This document shows positions 1-7,228 of a DNA stretch of 8,603 nt, piece by piece. The notes under the pieces are model-generated. The model was not told the DNA's origin. It searched no databases and saw only the letters and a program-made list of their open reading frames with translations. The stretch's first letter is position 1. Each line of letters starts with the position of its first letter. Both the position numbers and the translations under genes were made by a program. The stretch comes from an uncultured Bacteroidota bacterium (GTDB lineage: Bacteria > Bacteroidota > Bacteroidia > Chitinophagales > Saprospiraceae). The stretch covers positions 1 to 8,603 of the forward strand of contig CALEIL010000020.1 in assembly GCA_937876435.1 (NCBI GenBank), given 5' to 3'.

Positions 1-1
1 T

Positions 2-193
2 ATAGGATTTTTAAGGCAAAATAATAGACTAAGGGTATATGTCAATATTTTGAACCCCTGGATATCAAACACCAATTTCCAAAATCCAGAAGAAGAAATA
101 AATGTAAATAATCCTTTGATGCCAGGAGGAACCAGGAATTTAAATTACCCAATTTCTAAGATATTTTCCCTCGGGGTTAATGTGAATTTGTAA
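2..193 (+). CDS. C-terminal end of a SusC-type TonB-dependent receptor (5' part outside the window)
   Basis: The frame is open from the window edge and stops at TAA 191-193, giving 63 residues. The sequence has the look of the last beta-strands of a SusC/RagA outer-membrane barrel: a segment NPWISNTNFQNPEEE, a proline/glycine-rich turn (PGGTRN), then YPISKIFSLGVNVNL with alternating hydrophobic residues and a terminal aromatic/hydrophobic strand, which is how SusC proteins end. A SusD-like gene follows 20 bases later, the standard SusC-SusD order. By family knowledge, the protein would be the TonB-driven outer-membrane channel that takes up oligosaccharides delivered under the SusD lid. Only the tail is visible, so substrate class cannot be judged. 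The call rests on the terminal motif plus context. Confidence 0.85.
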   Translation: MGFLRQNNRLRVYVNILNPWISNTNFQNPEEEINVNNPLMPGGTRNLNYPISKIFSLGVNVNL

Positions 194-213
194 GTAGATA
201 AAAATGAACTAAC

Positions 214-1721
214 ATGAAAAAATAAATACGAAAATTAAAATTTTGGTGATTCTAATTTGCTTGTTTTCAGGCTTTAGCTGCGAAGAATTTCTCACTAAAG
301 ATCCTGCGAATGTAATAGCTTCATCTGAATTCTTTCAAAATGAACAGCAAATAAACCAGGGTGTTATATCCATTTATTCGAGCCTACAAGGTGTGTATGA
401 TAACCACTGGAAGTTTGCCGAACAAAGGTCAGATAATACTACGGTACAATTTTGGCAAGCCAATCGGGGTCCGCATCCAATTTGGTTGATGGAAGAGTTT
501 ACGATGGACGCCAGCAATCAAAATATAGCCCCGTATTGGAATTCAATTTATGTGGGCATTCAGCGAGCCAATACTGTTCTGAATTATATTGACAATGTCG
601 AATTTTCAGATGAGAATATAAGAAATCAACTCAAAGGAGAAAGTCATTTCTTACGTGCTTTATTTTACTTCCATTTAGTAAGATTGTTTGGAGAAGTTCC
701 TTTAGTTATCAATCAGGTCAGGTCACCGGCAGAGGCTTTTTTGACGATAGAAAAAAGAAATTCAGTGGAAGAAGTTTACAGTCAGATCCAACTTGACATA
801 ACTGAGGCCATTTCTCTTTTGCCTTCGAATTATTCAGATGACAATATCGGAAGGGCAACACAAGGTGCTGCTCTTGCCCTTAATGCTGATATTCTTATGA
901 CGCGAGGAGACTTTTCTGGAGCACGGACAGAATTGGATAAATTAACTCAATCGAATTATCAACTCCTATCAAATTATAAAGATATATTTGACCCTTCCAA
1001 TAAAAATAATTCTGAAATTATATTTGACGTCAATTATTCAAGTAAAGAAAGCAATCCTGGTCTTGGAAGTCGATTTATTTACAATTTTGCGCCATGGAAT
1101 TCCGGTTCACAAATTACCGGTCACAATGCATCAACCCAGGGCCTGAACATCCCATCCATTGAATTGTACAACGCATATTCCGATTTGGATCAACGAAAAA
1201 ATGTATCCATAGGATATTTTGTGGACCCCAGTAACGTAGGGCAGGGTATAGCTATGCAGGATACCATTCTCTATTGTAGAAAATACGACCATCCACACCC
1301 AGTACAGGGCAGGACCAGTGACAATTGTCCGGTGTACCGCTATGCTCACGTTCTGCTGATGCTTGCCGAATGCATTAACGAGACAGAAGGTCCAAATATG
1401 GAATCCTATAATGCTATTAATGCAGTGCGAGAGAGAGCTGGGTTGGAAGCCCTGGACCCTGGACTTAGCCAGAATGAATTTAGACAGGCAGTATACGATG
1501 AAATGCAATTGGAACTGGCTTTTGAAAATCATCGGTGGTTCAATCTTTTGCGAACTGGCAAAGCACTGGAAACTATGCAAAGACATGGAGAAATATACAA
1601 AGATCTTCAGCCTCATTTTGCCACACCGGCATACATTATTGAGGAATACAAACTGCTATATCCTATACCGCAAAGGGAGATCACCCTCAATCCAAATTTA
1701 ACCCAGAATCCTGGTTGGTAA
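214..1721 (+). CDS. SusD/RagB-like glycan-binding outer-membrane lipoprotein, with its start apparently shifted out of frame
   Basis: SusD-family proteins sit on the outer face of the outer membrane over SusC and bind glycans before import. The body of the gene is intact: a short hydrophobic signal ends in GFSC (lipoprotein cysteine), followed by EEFLTKDPAN; GESHFLRALFYFHLVRLFGEVP is the TPR-like helical signature; VYRYAHVLLMLAECINE, AINAVRERAGL and ELAFENHRWFNLLRTGKALE follow, and the end LYPIPQREITLNPNLTQNPGW is a typical SusD C terminus. The start is odd. ATG 214-216 is followed by six A's and reads Met-Lys-Lys-stop. With one more A it would read MKKINTKIKILVILICLF, a normal lipoprotein signal with a basic n-region joined to the long frame. 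Without it, the first usable start is TTG 243, giving 492 residues and a signal lacking positive charge. I annotate from ATG 214 as the probable ancestral start. The family is certain; the start is not. Confidence 0.93.
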
Positions 1722-1731
1722 AAAAGCTCAT

Positions 1732-3126
1732 ATGAAAACTAAGATCTTTCAATTCACTTATCTTATAATTTTGGCAATAATATTTTCCTGTCAAAGTGAT
1801 ACTGAAATAGATCAGACATCCCCTGATCTGCCTAACATCATATTCTTACTCACTGATGATCAACGGGCTGATGCACTGAGCATAGCCGGGAATCCGGTTC
1901 TTCGGACACCTCACTTAGACCAACTGGCCCGGGAAGGAATGTGGTTTAGAAACGCTTATGTTACGACCTCCATATGTTGTGTAAGTCGGGCTAGTATCCT
2001 GAGTGGTCAGTATATGTCCAGACACGGAATAGATGATTTTTCCACGAGTTTTTCAGATACTGCACGATCCCAGATCTACCCGATGTTGTTGAAAAAGAAA
2101 GGGTATAAGTTGGGTTTCATTGGTAAATACGGCGTGGGTTCACCCAAGAACCAGCCCGCTGAAATGTATGACTATTGGGCTAGTTCGAAAACAGGGCAAC
2201 CCAATTACGAAATGGTAGATTCCAATGGAAAATATTTACACCACACGGATAAAGTGGGAAATAATATTCAAGAATTTTTGACTACTTATGGACAAAGTGG
2301 GGAACCATTTTGTTTATCCGTCAGCTTTAAAGCCCCCCACGTGCAGGATAACGATCCCCGTCAATTTATTATTCAGCCAAGATATAAAGACTATTATGCG
2401 GATGATGTCATTCCGGTACCGGAAAAGGCCGATCCCAAATATTGGAACGAGTTTCCCGATTTTTTCCGTACCGACGAGAATATTGGTCGGGTACGCTGGA
2501 AATTGAGGTTTGATGGAGATACGATGTATCAAAACAGTGTAAAAAATTATTATCGATTGATTACGGGAGTGGATGATGTAGTAGGCAATATGTTATCTCA
2601 GCTCCAGGAACTGGGCATAAAAGATAATACGATCATCATTTTCATGGGTGACAATGGGTTCTATCTGGGAGAGTATGGACTGGCCGGGAAGTGGTACGGC
2701 CACGAAGAGTCCATACGGGTGCCGTTGATCATCAATGATCCCAGGCTGCTGGAGAACGGTATCAAAGTGGACGATATCGCTCTCAACATAGATATTGCTC
2801 CTACCATACTATCTGCTGCGAGCATAGACATTCCGGAAAAAATGCAGGGATTGAATTTATACGATGTGGCAAAAGGGGAAACAGTGGAACGGGATGAATT
2901 TTTCTACGAGCACACTTTTCTGGGTAGCCCAAGAATTCCCAAGGTGGAAGGGGTCGTGAGTCAGGATGCCAAGTACATGGTTTTCACAGAGCATGGTTAT
3001 GAGCAGTTGTTTGATCTGGAGTCTGATCCTGAGGAAAAAGTAAACGTGGCAAATAAGGAAAGCTTTGATTCACTTTTGAAAGAAATGAGAATTCGCTTCA
3101 AAAAATTGAAGGAAGAAGTGAAATGA
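1732..3126 (+). CDS. Family S1 sulfatase, lipoprotein, CCVSR active-site variant
   Basis: A 464-residue arylsulfatase-type enzyme (alkaline-phosphatase superfamily) that hydrolyses sulfate esters, here probably on a glycan. A hydrophobic signal ends in IIFSC with Cys20 as the likely lipidated residue, so it should be anchored in the outer membrane or periplasm. Visible active-site elements are the metal-binding pair Asp42-Asp43 (LLTDDQ), the signature TTSICCVSRAS with Cys82 as the residue to be converted to formylglycine and Arg86, Lys132 (GFIGKYGVG), His203 (KAPHVQ), Asp307-Asn308 (MGDNG) and Lys320 (AGKWYGHEE). The third signature position is Val rather than Pro or Ala, and the usual His of GKWH is Gly134. 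From memory, related environmental sulfatases share CxVSR, so this is probably a subfamily trait. The ATG lies 10 bases after the SusD stop, indicating co-transcription. The maturation enzyme (FGE or anSME) is not in the window. The exact substrate is unknown. Confidence 0.93.
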   Translation: MKTKIFQFTYLIILAIIFSCQSDTEIDQTSPDLPNIIFLLTDDQRADALSIAGNPVLRTPHLDQLAREGMWFRNAYVTTSICCVSRASILSGQYMSRHGIDDFSTSFSDTARSQIYPMLLKKKGYKLGFIGKYGVGSPKNQPAEMYDYWASSKTGQPNYEMVDSNGKYLHHTDKVGNNIQEFLTTYGQSGEPFCLSVSFKAPHVQDNDPRQFIIQPRYKDYYADDVIPVPEKADPKYWNEFPDFFRTDENIGRVRWKLRFDGDTMYQNSVKNYYRLITGVDDVVGNMLSQLQELGIKDNTIIIFMGDNGFYLGEYGLAGKWYGHEESIRVPLIINDPRLLENGIKVDDIALNIDIAPTILSAASIDIPEKMQGLNLYDVAKGETVERDEFFYEHTFLGSPRIPKVEGVVSQDAKYMVFTEHGYEQLFDLESDPEEKVNVANKESFDSLLKEMRIRFKKLKEEVK

Positions 3127-3285
3127 TTTCATGACTTTTTGCGTGTAAATTGATTTAATAAATTGGAAGTATTTTTTTCACACAGTAGAAGCTGTATGAT
3201 TCCCATGATTTTAATAATTCTATTTCTTATTTTGGAGTTGTCATTTGAAATTTCAACTCTAATCCTGTAAATAAAAATTGGTATT
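3127..3285. promoter_or_regulatory. AT-rich spacer between the two sulfatase genes with a small stem-loop
   Basis: This 159-base gap is much longer than the other spacings in the block and could hold a separate promoter or processing site for the second sulfatase. It contains gagttg (3235-3240) and caactc (3254-3259), which can pair over a 13-base loop. Overlapping this is a perfect 12-base palindrome, ttgaaatttcaa (3245-3256). There is no T-run directly after the stem, so it is not a standard intrinsic terminator, and I found no clear match to the Bacteroidota TAnnTTTG -7 box. Its role is unknown. Confidence 0.25.
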
Positions 3286-4695
3286 TTGATTATATTCAGA
3301 TTTATGCCTCTAATCTTGCTTTTTTTTGCAGGCTCAATGCTATTTATAAATTCATGTGCCAATACTAAAAGCCCGCCTTCAGCATCCTCCCAGGAGGATC
3401 TCCCCAACATCATCTATATCCTTTCCGACGACCAGGCCTGGACGGATTACGGATTTATGGACCACCCGCATATCCAAACCCCTAACATTGACAAGCTGGC
3501 CGGTGAAGGATTGACGTTCACCCGGGGATACGTGACCGCACCGGTGTGCAGTCCGTCCCTGGCTTCCATCATTACGGGCCTTTATCCACATCAGCATCGG
3601 ATTACGGGGAATGATCCCAAATTTGAATTCACCGGGGAGGGACCAAAATACCGGAAAGACTGGTTGGAGCAAAGGCTACCGCACAACCAGGTATTTATCG
3701 ATCATTTCAATGAAAACCCCACTTTGCCAGAGCTGTTAAAGGAAAAAGGTTACCTGTCTTTCCAATCCGGTAAATGGTGGGAAGGGAGCTGGAAGGACGC
3801 CGGATTCACATCAGGCATGACGTTTGGTGATCCTTCGCACGGAGGAAGACACGGGGATGAACGGTTGAAGATTGGCCGGGAAGGAATGGAGCCCATCTTC
3901 GATTTTTTGGATGAAGCCGAAAGTAGCAAATCCCCTTTTTTTCTTTGGTACGCCCCGCTTTTACCACACAGTCCTCATAATCCACCGGATTCATTGCTTC
4001 AGAAATATATTGAAGTAGCTCCGACTGAATCCATCGCCAAATATTGGGCTATGTGTGAATGGTTCGACATCACGGTAGGACAGCTCTTAGATGAAATCAA
4101 AGAAAGAGGTATGGAGGACAATACCTTAGTGATATTTGTCTGTGACAATGGCTGGATTCAGAATCCGCAAGGAAATGGTTATGGGTGGCCATCCAAGCAG
4201 TCGCCCTATGATCTGGGAATCCGGACTCCGATCATATATAAATGGCCAGGACGTATAGCGCCTCAAATGGACTCCACTCACTTTGTCAGTAGTATCGATA
4301 TGGTACCGACGACTTTGGAAGCGATCGGCCTGGAACCTTCTCCGAATATGCGGGGGATCAACGTATTGAAATCCCCTAAATTGAAACGAAGAAGCGCCGT
4401 GTTCAGTCAGGATTCCCATCATGATATGATCGACGTGGATCATCCGGAAAAAAGCCTGGAACACCGGATGATACTAAAAAGCCCCTGGAAACTCATCGTC
4501 CCGGTCCAGTCCAATGAGGCTGGTGAAATGTCCTCAGGAGGTGGCGGACGGTTTATTTCTGTGATCAGTCAGGTTGAGCTGTACAATATCGTAGATGATC
4601 CGTTGGAGAAAAATGAGATATCAAGTCAACACCCTCGCGTTGTGAAAGAATTGAAAAAGAAACTGGATGATTGGTGGGATCCCGGGCTCTATTAA
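3286..4695 (+). CDS. Family S1 sulfatase, lipoprotein, CSPSL/GKWW active-site variant
   Basis: A 469-residue sulfatase, clearly different in sequence from its upstream neighbour, so the pair likely removes sulfates from different positions. Signal peptide with lipobox INSC (Cys24 counted from TTG 3286). Active-site elements are Asp48-Asp49 (LSDDQ), signature VCSPSLASIITGLYP with Cys88 as formylglycine precursor, Lys163 (SGKWWEGSW), His228/His231 (PHSPHNPP), Asp287-Asn288 (CDNGW) and Lys304 (SKQSP). The conserved arginine of C-x-P-S-R is Leu92 (CTG 3559-3561), and the histidine of GKWH is Trp165. The middle segment GGRHGDERLKIGREGMEPIFDF is family-like and I recall similar proteins, so the substitutions may mark a subfamily rather than decay. 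Start uncertain: TTG 3286 gives a signal with Arg5, ATG 3304 gives one with no basic residue, and an ATA at 3271 would give a fuller signal (MKIGIL-like). The frame closes upstream at TAA 3268-3270. Confidence 0.92.
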   Translation: MIIFRFMPLILLFFAGSMLFINSCANTKSPPSASSQEDLPNIIYILSDDQAWTDYGFMDHPHIQTPNIDKLAGEGLTFTRGYVTAPVCSPSLASIITGLYPHQHRITGNDPKFEFTGEGPKYRKDWLEQRLPHNQVFIDHFNENPTLPELLKEKGYLSFQSGKWWEGSWKDAGFTSGMTFGDPSHGGRHGDERLKIGREGMEPIFDFLDEAESSKSPFFLWYAPLLPHSPHNPPDSLLQKYIEVAPTESIAKYWAMCEWFDITVGQLLDEIKERGMEDNTLVIFVCDNGWIQNPQGNGYGWPSKQSPYDLGIRTPIIYKWPGRIAPQMDSTHFVSSIDMVPTTLEAIGLEPSPNMRGINVLKSPKLKRRSAVFSQDSHHDMIDVDHPEKSLEHRMILKSPWKLIVPVQSNEAGEMSSGGGGRFISVISQVELYNIVDDPLEKNEISSQHPRVVKELKKKLDDWWDPGLY

Positions 4696-4751
4696 AAACT
4701 CTACAGGCCTTATCGAATAAATACAAATTTTGGCAGGATTAATTTTTTTGT

Positions 4752-5318
4752 TCAAAACCGGATTTCATGATCCAGTATCTGGGATCTGATGGTTCCTTTT
4801 TCCCACAGTGGTTTCCCGTAACCTCCTTTTTTCAGAAAATATCCTTGTGCCACCTTATTTTCCGGATCCACGATCCAGTATTCTTTTACCCCTGAGCGTT
4901 CATATACGTTTTTCTTCTGATGGAGGTCGTATTTGGCCGACGCTGGGGAAGATAATTCGATGATCATATCCGGGGAGCCATGCAATCCATCTTTTTGAAT
5001 TATATCAAAATTACTTTTACTGATAAACATAATATCTGGCTGAAAGACATTTTCTTCATCCAAATAGACATCGAGTGGTGCTACTACCAGCTTACCCATG
5101 TCATTTTCATGTAAAAAAAGAAATATAGATTTGATGATGTTGCTTTGCACATCCTGGTGACTATACGAAGGGGCAGGGGTCATGATGAGATTGTTTTCGA
5201 TTAACTGGATCAAAGTACCTTCAGGAAGGCTTTTATATACCTCCATCATCGTACGCGGAGGGGATTTAATAAATGTTGTTTCCATGACATTATACATTTG
5301 ATTAGGAACAATATACAT
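4752..5318 (-). CDS. Uma2/DUF820 family PD-(D/E)XK nuclease-fold protein
   Basis: A 188-residue protein with the full Uma2 (DUF820) pattern: an N-terminal LPEGTLIQLIENNLIMTPAPSYSHQ segment, VFQPDIMFIS with Asp95, GSPDMIIELSSPAS with Glu121, then DLHQKKNVYERSGVKEYWIVDPE with Lys135/136 and Tyr139. These residues form the predicted PD-(D/E)XK nuclease core. Family members are abundant in cyanobacteria and occur widely in environmental bacteria; no cellular role is established for most, so endonuclease activity is only a fold-based prediction. ATG 5318 is the longest start; Met at 5285 (METTFIKSPP) fits the usual family length better. The gene faces the second sulfatase tail to tail with 56 bases between them and lies head to head with the MFS gene. 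It seems functionally unrelated to the glycan genes. There is no toxin or antitoxin partner or methylase next to it. Confidence 0.88.
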   Translation of the reverse strand: MYIVPNQMYNVMETTFIKSPPRTMMEVYKSLPEGTLIQLIENNLIMTPAPSYSHQDVQSNIIKSIFLFLHENDMGKLVVAPLDVYLDEENVFQPDIMFISKSNFDIIQKDGLHGSPDMIIELSSPASAKYDLHQKKNVYERSGVKEYWIVDPENKVAQGYFLKKGGYGKPLWEKGTIRSQILDHEIRF

Positions 5319-5372
5319 AAAATTTCAGTCGGATTTTAGTACATTGGTGATTTTGGGGTTAAATTAAAAATA
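5319..5372. promoter_or_regulatory. Short divergent promoter region between the Uma2 gene and the sugar transporter
   Basis: Only 54 bases (87 if the Uma2 start is at 5285) separate two head-to-head genes, so both promoters must lie here or reach into the flanking genes. The stretch is AT-rich and contains an A-rich run just before the GTG start. I could not identify a confident -33/-7 pair for either direction. This is inferred from gene arrangement. Confidence 0.35.
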
Positions 5373-6698
5373 GTGAAGGAGCGATTCTTTTTATACAAAA
5401 GCGCAGTGGTCGCATCCCTGGCTGGATTTCTTTTCGGGTTTGATACCGTGGTTATTTCCGGTGCAGAGCAAACGATCCAGTCGCTTTGGAATCTTGACAG
5501 TAGCTTACACGGACTGGCGATCAGTATGGCCCTTTGGGGGACGGTGATCGGATCGTTGGTGGGTGGTTGGCCTTCCGAGCATTTTGGTCGGAAAAAAACC
5601 TTGCTTTGGATCGGAGTGCTGTACCTGGTGTCCGCGGTAGGTTCTGCGCTGGCCCCGGAAGTGTATTCGTTCATGCTTTTCCGGTTTATCGGGGGCCTGG
5701 GAGTGGGGATTTCGACGGTAGCTGCGCCGATGTACATTTCTGAAATAGCACCGCCGCAGTACCGGGGTCGTCTGGCGGGTATGTTCCAGTTCAATATAGT
5801 TTTCGGAATCCTGGTCGCGTTTCTTTCCAATTCCCTGCTGGGAGGAATAGGGGAGAACGACTGGCGCTGGATGCTGGGGGTGGAAGCTTTCCCGGCCTTA
5901 CTTTTTACGGTGCTTTGTATCGGATTGGCTGAAAGCCCACGCTGGTTAATCGTCCGAAAAAATGACCTGGAGGGAGGTTTGGCCGTACTGAGAAAAACCA
6001 ATCCGGGAACAACAGAGGATGAGATGAACCTTTTTTATCAAGAGATCATTGCATCTGCCGATGAACCACGACAACCTCGTGCCCTGTTTTCCCGACGTTT
6101 TATGAAACCTGTCCTGCTGGCCTTCTTTATCGCTTTTTTCAATCAGCTTTCGGGTATCAACGCTATTCTCTATTTTGCGCCGCGTATCTTTGAAATGACG
6201 GGACTGGAATCCCAGGCCGCCCTCTTACAGTCTGTGGGGATCGGCATTACCAACCTGATCTTTACTTTTGTGGGATTGTGGCTCATCGACCGGTTGGGTC
6301 GCCGCAAATTGCTTTATATCGGATCTGTCGGCTATATCATTTCTCTGGGATTGACGACCTGGGCTTTTGCTTCCGGAAACGTCGGTCTGGTACCGGTTTA
6401 CATTTTTACATTCATAGCCGCCCATGCCATCGGACAGGGAGCCGTGATCTGGGTGTTTATCAGTGAAATTTTTCCGAACAGACAGCGTGCCATGGGACAA
6501 TCGCTGGGAAGTTTTACTCACTGGTTTTTTGCCGCTCTGATCACCCTGGTTTTTCCGTTTATGGCAGAAGAGCTCAGACCGGAGACTATATTCGGAATTT
6601 TTCTGGGAATGATGATTCTTCAACTGCTGTGGGTCACCTTTTTTGTTCCCGAAACCAAAGGAATTCCTCTGGAAAAAATGGAAAATCTGATGACTTGA
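5373..6698 (+). CDS. Sugar-porter family MFS transporter (XylE/GLUT-like)
   Basis: A 441-residue inner-membrane carrier of the sugar porter family, expected to import a monosaccharide, probably with protons. Family motifs appear in order: GFDTVVISGAEQ in helix 1 (Asp24), the loop motif GWPSEHFGRKK at residues 65-75 after helix 2, RFIGGLGVGIST and ISEIAPPQYRGRLAG around helices 4-5, ESPRWL (187-192) at the start of the central loop, QLSGINAILYF (258-268) in helix 7 with the sugar-binding Gln, DRLGRRK (306-312) repeating the loop motif, and PETKG (426-430) after helix 12. Hydrophobic segments are consistent with 12 helices. The start is GTG 5373; the frame is closed by TAG 5337-5339 and has no ATG or TTG upstream. 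It is slightly short at both termini but complete. Next to a PUL it could take up sugars released in the periplasm; the exact sugar cannot be told. Confidence 0.93.
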   Translation: MKERFFLYKSAVVASLAGFLFGFDTVVISGAEQTIQSLWNLDSSLHGLAISMALWGTVIGSLVGGWPSEHFGRKKTLLWIGVLYLVSAVGSALAPEVYSFMLFRFIGGLGVGISTVAAPMYISEIAPPQYRGRLAGMFQFNIVFGILVAFLSNSLLGGIGENDWRWMLGVEAFPALLFTVLCIGLAESPRWLIVRKNDLEGGLAVLRKTNPGTTEDEMNLFYQEIIASADEPRQPRALFSRRFMKPVLLAFFIAFFNQLSGINAILYFAPRIFEMTGLESQAALLQSVGIGITNLIFTFVGLWLIDRLGRRKLLYIGSVGYIISLGLTTWAFASGNVGLVPVYIFTFIAAHAIGQGAVIWVFISEIFPNRQRAMGQSLGSFTHWFFAALITLVFPFMAEELRPETIFGIFLGMMILQLLWVTFFVPETKGIPLEKMENLMT

Positions 6699-6747
6699 TT
6701 ATGAGAAGCTACTTGAAATCGATCAGGATCCCATACAAATAATCAAG
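6694..6747. repeat. Imperfect terminator-like inverted repeat between converging genes
   Basis: A perfect 9-base inverted repeat, cttgattat (6694-6702) and ataatcaag (6739-6747), encloses a 36-base loop and overlaps the stop codon of the MFS gene. It sits between two converging genes, where a bidirectional terminator is expected. The long loop, weak AT stem and missing T-run make this doubtful. Confidence 0.25.
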
Positions 6748-6760
6748 CGTGTTACTATAT

Positions 6761-7210
6761 TCACCAGTCATATAATATGCTGTCACTTAAAGGCACATTA
6801 GTAGCGTCATCCGGTAAACGGGTATAGATATCGCTGTGATCGTATAAATCTTCGATTTGGGATACAGGTCCCAAAACTTCTATCGTCGATTCATCAATTT
6901 CAATGATTCTTAAGTATTCTTCCATATTTGATTTCATTATTTTCCAACGTTCTTTATGATCGTAATCTACCAATTCTATGACTAAAAAATCGCTAAAAAT
7001 GGTATCTCTTGTGGAAAAATAGTATCGTACAATTCCTTTTTCACCCTCTTTTACCTTTGTACTTCCACCAGAGAAAAAATACAATGTATCTGATTTTTTT
7101 TGCCAATGCCAATTCCACCATGTTGATTTTTCAAATACAATTTTTGCTTTGGTGCAGGACCCAAATCCAGTGAAAATCAGACCAATTAAAATATAACTAT
7201 AAATTTTCAT
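6761..7210 (-). CDS. Small hypothetical lipoprotein
   Basis: A 149-residue protein of unrecognised family. The start MKIYSYILIGLIFTGFGSC is a clear lipoprotein signal: a basic residue, a hydrophobic core, and Cys19 as the likely lipidation site. The mature part has a tryptophan-rich stretch (WWNWHWQKK), then alternating polar/hydrophobic segments (DTLYFFSGG, GIVRYYFSTRD, FLVIELVDYDHKERWKIM) suggestive of beta-strands, and an acidic C terminus. The ATG at 7208-7210 lies 18 bases downstream of the stop of the broken peptidase-like remnant on the same strand, so the two were probably one transcription unit. In Bacteroides, C10 peptidase genes are known to be coupled to genes for small inhibitor proteins; by analogy this might be an accessory or inhibitor, but nothing in the sequence itself proves that. 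It could also be an independent surface lipoprotein. Confidence 0.8.
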   Translation of the reverse strand: MKIYSYILIGLIFTGFGSCTKAKIVFEKSTWWNWHWQKKSDTLYFFSGGSTKVKEGEKGIVRYYFSTRDTIFSDFLVIELVDYDHKERWKIMKSNMEEYLRIIEIDESTIEVLGPVSQIEDLYDHSDIYTRLPDDATNVPLSDSILYDW

Positions 7211-7228
7211 AATGTATGTGGTATTAGA

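Noticed and set aside
1131..1616. A 161-codon open frame on the - strand
   Set aside because: It lies fully antisense to the SusD gene, whose family motifs run through the same bases; its product has no recognisable domain pattern.
5336..6001. A 221-codon - strand frame opposite the MFS gene
   Set aside because: The + strand frame has the full set of sugar-porter motifs; the antisense product is a proline/serine/arginine-rich shadow.
6225..6623. A 132-codon open frame on the - strand
   Set aside because: Antisense to the MFS transporter and rich in polar low-complexity residues, as expected of a shadow of a membrane-protein gene.
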